Origin: CAVPJC01 sp963705155
Lineage (GTDB): Bacteria > Chloroflexota > Anaerolineae > Anaerolineales > UBA4823
Direction of reading: 5' to 3'
Length of the DNA: 64,000 nucleotides
NCBI GenBank assembly: GCA_963705155.1
Contig: CAVPJC010000022.1
Location: 186,001-250,000, forward strand
The translations under genes and the position numbers were made by a program. This document shows positions 58,355 through 64,000 of this stretch, one piece after another; positions within the stretch are counted from its first letter, which is position 1; every line of letters starts with the position of its first letter. Below the pieces are notes generated by a model. It was not told where the DNA came from and made no database searches. It saw nothing but the letters and a program-made list of their open reading frames with translations.

Positions 58355-59075
58355 TTACCCGCCGCCCACCAGCGCGGCGAAACGCTGCAAGATTTCGCTC
58401 CCCACCGGCGTCTCCTGCACGCCCGCCAGGATTTTATCGGGGTCTTTGCCTTCGGCCTGCAGCTTGGGCCAGTAGCGTTTGACGTAGGTGCGCAGCACGG
58501 CGGCGTCGAATTCGGGGTGGAACTGCACGCCCCAGAGGCGCTCGCCCAGGGCAAAGGCCGGGTGGGGGCCGGTTGTGGTGCTGCCCAGCGGCCTGGCGCC
58601 CGGCGGCAGGCGCACCACCGACTGGGTGTGGCACATCTGGACGCGCAGCGGGTGGCGTAAACCGCCCAGCAGGGGGTCGGAGAGGGCGTCAGTCGTTCAG
58701 GGTGAACTCGACCGTGCCAATGTCCCGGCCGCGCGGGTTATCGGCCACCTGCCCGCCGAAGGCGTGCGCCAGAAGCTGGTGCCCGTAGCAAATGCCCAGC
58801 ACGGGGGTTTGAGCTTCCACTGCGCCCTTAAGCCAGACGGCGGCGCGCTCGCTCCAGGGGCGTTTTTCGGTGACCATGGCATGCGAGCCGGTGATCACCA
58901 CCCCGCTCAGCGCGGCGGGCTCGGGCAGGGCTGCCCCGCGGGTAACATCCACGATTTGCGCCCGGGCCGGGTCGATGCCCAGCCCCGCCAGGATCCAATC
59001 TTCAAAATCGCCTTTGTGTTTTGCCAGCGAGGGGTAGGTGGAGCCGGTTTTGATAATCAGGATAGGTTTTGTCAT
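58355..59075 (-). CDS. Class I glutamine amidotransferase (frameshifted)
   Basis: About 239 residues, GMP-synthase-like amidotransferase domain. Nucleophile Cys in GICYGHQLLAHAFGG and the His of WGVQFHPEFD are present. The frame breaks near 58691: omitting one T converts an apparent TGA into DDALSDPLLGGLRHP. It would release ammonia from glutamine; the partner reaction is unknown. Confidence 0.82.
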
Positions 59076-59162
59076 TGCGTTCGCACATTCATTCAGGATG
59101 CCAGGCGCCGGTTGAGGCAGCCCAGTAGCCGCAAGCCGTCGTTTGGAGGATCAACACCCTGA

Positions 59163-61349
59163 CTATAACACAACCACCCGGTTTCGTCCGGTGCGTTTGG
59201 CCTCATACAGGGCCTTATCGGCGAGCTGCACCAGGCCGTTGAGATCGGTAACGCCGCCGCCCAGCGCGGCGGCCCCGACGCTCAGGGTAATTTTGACCGT
59301 CATGGCGGTGGTTGTGTAAATGACCTGGGATACTGATTTTCGCAGCCGTTCCGCCACCTGGCGGGCGCTGTCCAGGTCGGTTTCGGGCAGCAGGGCCACG
59401 AACTCGTCGCCGCCAAAACGGCCCAGCAGATCGATCTGGCGCAGCTCCTGTGTGCAGCGCAGGGCCATGCCGCTGAGCACCTGATCGCCGGTGCTGTGCC
59501 CGTGGATGTCATTGACCTGTTTGAAGAAATCGATGTCCAGCATGAGGGCCGAGAGCGGGCGGCTGAAGCGCATGGCGCGCTCCACCTCACGCCGGCCCAG
59601 CTCTTCAAAACCGCGCCGGTTGTACAAACCGGTGAGGGTGTCGGTGATGGCCTGTTTCTGCACCTCGGCATGCAGCTGGGCATTATTGATGGCGGTGGTG
59701 GCTGTGGCGGCAAAGCTGACCAGCAGGCGCAGGTCGGCCATATCGAAGGCGAAGCGCAGGCGGGAATCGAGGGAGATGGCCCCCAGGGTCAGGTCGCCCA
59801 TCATCAGCGGGGCGATGATGGTCGAGCCCACCGGCCGCGCTTCGCCGTTGGCCAGCACGCCGGGGTCTGATTGGGCGTCTTCCACCAGCAGCGGTTTACG
59901 CTGCTGGACGGCCCGGGCGGTGTAGCTGGTGGAGGCCGTGGGGCTGAAGACCCGGATACGCGGGTCGGTGTAACCCTGCACGGCGCGGATCTGGAGCTGC
60001 CCGGTATCACGCGCCACAAGGTGCAGGGCGCCCCGCTCTGCGCCCGGGATGGCGCTGATGGCGGCATCCAGGATCTGCCCGAGCAGGTTCTCCAGGTCGA
60101 GGGTGCTCAACAGGGCGGTGGTGGCCTTTTGCAGCGCGCCAAGCTCGTTGGCGCGGTCCTGGGCGGTTTCGAGGGCGCGCGTGCGGGCGATGGCCAGGGC
60201 GATCTGCCTGCCGGCCAGCTCGGCCAGGCGCGCCTCGGCTTCGCTGATGGTGTGCTCGTCTTCGTAAGTCAGCAGGGCGACGCCCAGTTGGATGGTGCTG
60301 GCAATCAGGGGCAGGGCCAGCAGGCAGCGGGAATTGAGCAGGCCTGCCGCCCGCGGGTGGATGTGCGGCGAGCGGGCGGCGTCGGGCACCACCAGCGGCT
60401 GACCGCTTGCCAGAATGGTCTGGATGAGGGGCAGATCGCCGGGGGCCAGGTTCAAGGTGCGCCCGGGCTGGCGCAGCGGCCCATACACACCTGCCAGACG
60501 CACCTGCTGGCGCGGCTCATTGATCAGGAAAATGAAAGCCCCGCCGGCGTCAAACAGCCGTCCCAGCAGATCCGCCAGAACCTGCACCATCACGTTCAGG
60601 TCGGGAGCGCCCAGGGCGGCCTGGGTGATCTCGGCAAAGAGCTGCAGCGAACGTTCGCGCAGCTGCAGCTCAGCCTCGCGGCGTTCTGTTTCCAGCCGCT
60701 GGCGGCGCTGGCTCTCAAATAAGCGGGCGTTGATAATGGAGAGACTGGTCTGGTTGGCTGCGGTGACCAGCATGGAGTATTCGCCGTCGGTGATCTCGCC
60801 GCCCAGCTTGAACACGCGCAGGCTGCCCAGCAGCTCGCTGCCATTGCGGAGTGAAATTTCAACCCGGGAAGGCTCGGCTGCCGGCTGGGCCGGTGAAGCG
60901 GCCTCCCGGTCTTTCTGCGCCGGGGCCGGCAGGCTGAAACTGGTGTAGACCCTGCGGCTGCCGCTGACGCTGTCCACCAGGGCCAGTTCCAGGCGCTCGT
61001 AGCCCATGGCTCCGTGAATTTCGTTGATGGCCGTCTGGCAAATATCGGCTTCGCTGTGGACGGTGGCCAGTTTCATTCCAAGCTGGATCAGGGCTGCCTG
61101 AAGGCGGGCATGGGCGCGGCTGACGGCGAGCTGCTGATCCAGGTGAATCTGAAGCTTGTCCGCCTGCCGGAAGGCAAACAGGATCAAGGCGCTGCAGGCG
61201 GTCACCTCCACCAGCCAGGTAACCAGGCGCTCGATCAGGGTTCCATCCCGGAAATAATGCAGCGCCTCGAACACGGTGATGATGAGAATGCCCAGGATGA
61301 GCACCGGCCATTTCAGCCGGTTCAGCCGCCGCGCGGCATGATGATCCAA
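59163..61349 (-). CDS. GAF-containing diguanylate cyclase
   Basis: 728 residues: two N-terminal transmembrane helices (residues 13-62), a short coiled coil, then three GAF domains (about 85-215, 240-395, 415-550) and a GGDEF domain with intact GRFGGDEFVALL, DIDFFKQVND and DKALYEAKRTGRNRV. Expected to make cyclic di-GMP in response to GAF ligands. No RxxD inhibitory site was clearly seen before GGDEF. Confidence 0.9.
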   Translation of the reverse strand: MDHHAARRLNRLKWPVLILGILIITVFEALHYFRDGTLIERLVTWLVEVTACSALILFAFRQADKLQIHLDQQLAVSRAHARLQAALIQLGMKLATVHSEADICQTAINEIHGAMGYERLELALVDSVSGSRRVYTSFSLPAPAQKDREAASPAQPAAEPSRVEISLRNGSELLGSLRVFKLGGEITDGEYSMLVTAANQTSLSIINARLFESQRRQRLETERREAELQLRERSLQLFAEITQAALGAPDLNVMVQVLADLLGRLFDAGGAFIFLINEPRQQVRLAGVYGPLRQPGRTLNLAPGDLPLIQTILASGQPLVVPDAARSPHIHPRAAGLLNSRCLLALPLIASTIQLGVALLTYEDEHTISEAEARLAELAGRQIALAIARTRALETAQDRANELGALQKATTALLSTLDLENLLGQILDAAISAIPGAERGALHLVARDTGQLQIRAVQGYTDPRIRVFSPTASTSYTARAVQQRKPLLVEDAQSDPGVLANGEARPVGSTIIAPLMMGDLTLGAISLDSRLRFAFDMADLRLLVSFAATATTAINNAQLHAEVQKQAITDTLTGLYNRRGFEELGRREVERAMRFSRPLSALMLDIDFFKQVNDIHGHSTGDQVLSGMALRCTQELRQIDLLGRFGGDEFVALLPETDLDSARQVAERLRKSVSQVIYTTTAMTVKITLSVGAAALGGGVTDLNGLVQLADKALYEAKRTGRNRVVVL

Positions 61350-61411
61350 TCCCCCCTCCTGTGATGGTGCATGCTGTCAGGTCCCCGGTAGATGTTCATG
61401 GCTGCGGCAGG

Positions 61412-62515
61412 TCAGCTGGCCTCGTCGGTTCTCAGGGGTGCAAAACCGCGCCCCAGGATTTCCTGGGCCGGCGTGACAATCACAAAGGCCTGCGGATCGG
61501 CGGCCCGCACCAGTGTTTTGAGATGGTTGACTTCGGTCACCGTCAGGGCGCACATCAGCACAGAGTGGGCCTTGCCGGTGTACAAACCTGTCCCGGGCAG
61601 CGAGGTGACCCCCCGGCCCATTTCTTTAAGGATTTGCGCGCCCACCTCCTGGGTGCGGTCGGTGATGATCAGCGCCAGGTACTGCTGGCGGCGGCGGCTG
61701 AGGCGGAACCAGGCGCGCATGCCTTCCACCGAGCGGTGGGCGTCTCCGGATGCGTCCAGGCCGGGCATATCGTGGCCGTAGCGTGGCAGCACTTCGCCGG
61801 TGGCCTGGTGCAGCGTGATTGTAAGCAGGGCAACCAGGAAGAGCACACCATTGAGCGCCAGCCCGACGCTCACTACAATCCAGCCGGGCAGATTGCCGAT
61901 GGAGGCGCTCTGCAGGAATTGGCCCAGAGTGGTGATATCAGGAGCCATGAGCCATGTTTTCAGCGTCCAGGCCGCCCCCATGATGAAATAAATCCACAGG
62001 TAGTTGCGGCGCAGCCGGCGGCCAAACGCTTCCCACATCGAAACGGGAAAGTTGGGGTGGAGCAGGTTTTCGGCCAGGCTCTCGGCCCAATCGGGGGCGG
62101 GGTGGAAAGGCGGGACGAGCATGGCGGCAAAGAAATCGGTTTCCATCAGGCGCACCCGGTAGCTCCACAGCTCATAGTAGCGGTAGCGGCGCGCTTCGAT
62201 GTACAGGAAGGTCGTGACCAGCAAGGTATTCAGAAGAATGACGCCGTGATGGCCGCCCTGGTTGAAGGCGATGCTGATCGCCAGCCCGGTGGTGACGACA
62301 GCCCAGTTGGTGGTGGCATCCAGGCGGGCGCGCCAGGCGTTGGCGCGCGAGATCTCGGCGCGGAAAAAGTGCACCATGGCGGTGTTGAATTCGGCGGCCT
62401 TCATGCGGTAGCCGCGGAAGGTCCATACCGCTTCCTGATCGGCCTGCCCACCGGGGTGGGGTTCCTGGGATGTGGGGTCGGTGTGTGTGCCTGGGGGTGT
62501 TGAGGGAGATGACAT
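61412..62515 (-). CDS. DUF2270 protein with DUF2179-like tail
   Basis: 367 residues. DUF2270 core (EFNTAMVHFFRAEISRANAWR, TNWAVVTTGLAIS) with about four transmembrane helices, then a C-terminal segment VLMCALTVTEVNHLKTLVRAADPQAFVIV, resembling the DUF2179 ligand-binding tail of YitT proteins. ATG 62515 follows AGAGGG. Divergent from tRNA-Sec. Confidence 0.78.
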   Translation of the reverse strand: MSSPSTPPGTHTDPTSQEPHPGGQADQEAVWTFRGYRMKAAEFNTAMVHFFRAEISRANAWRARLDATTNWAVVTTGLAISIAFNQGGHHGVILLNTLLVTTFLYIEARRYRYYELWSYRVRLMETDFFAAMLVPPFHPAPDWAESLAENLLHPNFPVSMWEAFGRRLRRNYLWIYFIMGAAWTLKTWLMAPDITTLGQFLQSASIGNLPGWIVVSVGLALNGVLFLVALLTITLHQATGEVLPRYGHDMPGLDASGDAHRSVEGMRAWFRLSRRRQQYLALIITDRTQEVGAQILKEMGRGVTSLPGTGLYTGKAHSVLMCALTVTEVNHLKTLVRAADPQAFVIVTPAQEILGRGFAPLRTDEAS

Positions 62516-62600
62516 GCGCCCTCTCTGGGATGTATCTTGGTTGCTACCCTTATTATAATGGCAGAGAAGGTTTCTGTTATAATCGCTGTGGCTTTTTTGT

Positions 62601-62694
62601 GGGAGTGGTTGGGTCCCGGTGGGCTCCCCGGTCTTCAAAACCGGTGGCGGGTCGCGTTGCGGGCCGCGGTGGGTTCGACTCCCATCCACTCCCG
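62601..62694 (+). tRNA. selC: tRNA-Sec (TCA), selenocysteine
   Basis: 94 bases with an eight-base acceptor stem (GGGAGTGG / CCACTCCC), anticodon TCA at 62635-62637 in loop CTTCAAA, a long variable arm and T-loop TTCGACT. The extended acceptor stem and TCA anticodon identify selenocysteine tRNA. TATAAT at 62578-62583 is a likely -10 box. selA, selB and selD are not in the window. Confidence 0.95.
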
Positions 62695-62748
62695 CCTGAT
62701 TTAAGGTAATCCATCGGATAAACACTCCCCTCAAGAGATTGGAAGTTC

Positions 62749-63951
62749 ATGTATCCCAACGAGAACAATCCATACGATCAGTACACCGCGCTGGTGAGCC
62801 GGGTGCTGAAGATCGAAGATATAACCCGCGGCGAGGAGAAAAAACATTACCTGGTGCGCTACCGCGGGCGGCTTTACAACGAAGACAGCGCTGCGGCTTA
62901 CGACCAGCTTGCAGCTGCATTGAAACCGCTGGATATTACCCCGCTGTTTCGCAAGGATAACGACCAGCATGTGGTGATCCTGGTGGCGGGGGTCGTGAAG
63001 CCCAAACCCTCCAACCCGTGGGTGAACATGGCGTTTTTTGCCCTGACGGTTCTGAGCGTGTTTTACGTGGGCGTGCGCTACGAGCATCCCGACCTGACCC
63101 TGGATACCTTCTGGCGGGTGGCATTCCAGGAGCCGGGCAGCGCCTGGGGGTTCACGGTGAGCCTGCTGGCGATCCTGCTGGCGCACGAGTTCGGGCATTA
63201 CCTGGCCGGGCGGTTGAATAACACGGCGGTGACCCTGCCGTACTTCATCCCCATGCCCACCCTGCTGGGAACAATGGGGGCCTTCATCCAGTTGAAGGAG
63301 ACGCCCAAGAACCGGCGGGTGCTGCTGGATATCGGCGTTGCCGGGCCGCTGGCGGGGCTGGTGGTGACCATCCCGGTGCTGCTGCTGGGGTTGAGCCTTT
63401 CGCAGATCAGTGAAATTCCCCGGCAGATGCCGCCCGGCATGGGCCTGACGATTGAGGGCAACTCGCTGCTCTACCTGGCGGCCAAGTACATCGTGTTTGG
63501 CAGGCTGCTGCCCGAGCCGGTCAGTTACGGCGGCCTGGGGCAGTTCCTCTACTGGGTGCGCTATTTCTTCACCGGGCAGCCGGCGCCGCTGGGCGGCCTG
63601 GATGTCATGCTGCACCCGGTGGCCTGGGCCGGCTGGGCCGGCCTGATGGTGACCGGTTTCAACCTGGTGCCGGCGGGGCAGCTGGATGGCGGGCACCTGC
63701 TGTATGTGCTGCTGGGGCGCAAGATGAATACCCTTCTGCCGTTTATCGTTGGCGTGTTGGTGGTGCTGGGTTTCTTTTCGCCCACCTGGTGGCTGCTGAC
63801 GCTGCTGATCCTGCTCTTCGGACGCTTCCACGCCGAGCCGCTGGATCAGATCACCCCGTTAGACCCGGGGCGGCGCTTTCTGGCGGTACTGGGGCTGGTG
63901 ATCTTCCTGTTTGTGTTTACCCCGGTGCCGTTGATGCTGGTGGGTATGTAG
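62749..63951 (+). CDS. Site-2 protease family (M50) zinc metalloprotease
   Basis: 400 residues with about seven transmembrane segments. Zinc motif HEFGH is at residues 146-150; the third ligand Asp is in NLVPAGQLDGGH near residue 310. Residues 1-75 form a soluble N-domain. It would cleave substrates within the membrane. ATG 62749 lies about 50 bases downstream of tRNA-Sec. Confidence 0.9.
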   Translation: MYPNENNPYDQYTALVSRVLKIEDITRGEEKKHYLVRYRGRLYNEDSAAAYDQLAAALKPLDITPLFRKDNDQHVVILVAGVVKPKPSNPWVNMAFFALTVLSVFYVGVRYEHPDLTLDTFWRVAFQEPGSAWGFTVSLLAILLAHEFGHYLAGRLNNTAVTLPYFIPMPTLLGTMGAFIQLKETPKNRRVLLDIGVAGPLAGLVVTIPVLLLGLSLSQISEIPRQMPPGMGLTIEGNSLLYLAAKYIVFGRLLPEPVSYGGLGQFLYWVRYFFTGQPAPLGGLDVMLHPVAWAGWAGLMVTGFNLVPAGQLDGGHLLYVLLGRKMNTLLPFIVGVLVVLGFFSPTWWLLTLLILLFGRFHAEPLDQITPLDPGRRFLAVLGLVIFLFVFTPVPLMLVGM

Positions 63952-64000
63952 CCGCCCTCCTCCGGGAGGAAATTACCCCTTTCAACATTGTGAATTGTCT

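Noticed and set aside
58685..58695. Apparent in-frame TGA in the glutamine amidotransferase as a second Sec codon
   Set aside because: Sequence after the TGA in the same frame is not family-like; the conserved continuation is in the next frame, so it is a one-base insertion, not recoding.
1..64000. CRISPR array
   Set aside because: No regularly spaced direct repeats with unique spacers were seen on reading the whole window.

Overview
The window looks like a chromosomal contig of a Chloroflexota bacterium, probably Anaerolineae-like. This is inferred from gene content rather than a search: tandem DUF3048 lipoproteins, very large multi-GAF sensor kinases, a Rieske/cytochrome b complex with diheme c-type cytochromes, an acyl-ACP-reductase-like gene, and Gram-positive-style lipoprotein binding proteins. 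Most of it is GC-rich. The stretch from about 48.7 to 58.3 kb is patchy and locally AT-rich, as expected of acquired DNA.

Layout. 0-7 kb: end of a lactate-utilisation operon (lutA, fused lutB-lutC), then a spermidine/putrescine ABC transporter (potD-A-B-C). 7-11.6 kb: Rieske protein, cytochrome b and two membrane-anchored diheme cytochromes c. 11.7-16.6 kb: surE, then the pyrimidine operon pyrC-B-F-D behind a promoter with a leader ORF and tandem terminators. 16.6-23.6 kb: two DUF3048 lipoproteins, small membrane proteins, DUF402, a lipoprotein and a rhodanese. 23.7-30.1 kb: thiamine-type uptake genes (ATPase, permease, binding protein), thiamine pyrophosphokinase under a TPP riboswitch, with an ATP-type PEP carboxykinase embedded. 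30.1-31.2 kb: a CGNR regulator divergent from a small unknown gene. 31.2-45.7 kb: a ten-gene minus-strand cluster with DUF4388, an MglA-like GTPase, two alpha/beta hydrolases, a V4R protein, a beta-helix protein, an acyl-ACP-reductase-like enzyme, two response regulators and a sensor kinase of about 2,340 residues. 46.1 kb: tRNA-Asn. 46.3-58.3 kb: an island-like accessory region. 58.3-64 kb: class I glutamine amidotransferase, a GAF/GGDEF cyclase, DUF2270, tRNA-Sec and an M50 protease.

The most notable signal is a MerB-like (organomercurial lyase family) gene at 51394-52081. An in-frame TGA falls exactly where MerB has its essential second catalytic cysteine. It is followed at the right distance by a hairpin with a GGTC loop, like a bacterial SECIS, and a selenocysteine tRNA gene lies about 10 kb away in the same window. 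This is a strong candidate selenoprotein. The gene and a URO-D-family neighbour have been partly duplicated; one merB copy is cut off exactly where a dispersed repeat begins.

A technical caveat applies throughout. More than 20 conserved genes carry single-base frameshifts, often in homopolymers. Most are probably sequencing or assembly indels, so I annotate them as single genes with the shift described and have not called them biologically dead. Genuine decay is likelier within 48.3-58.3 kb.
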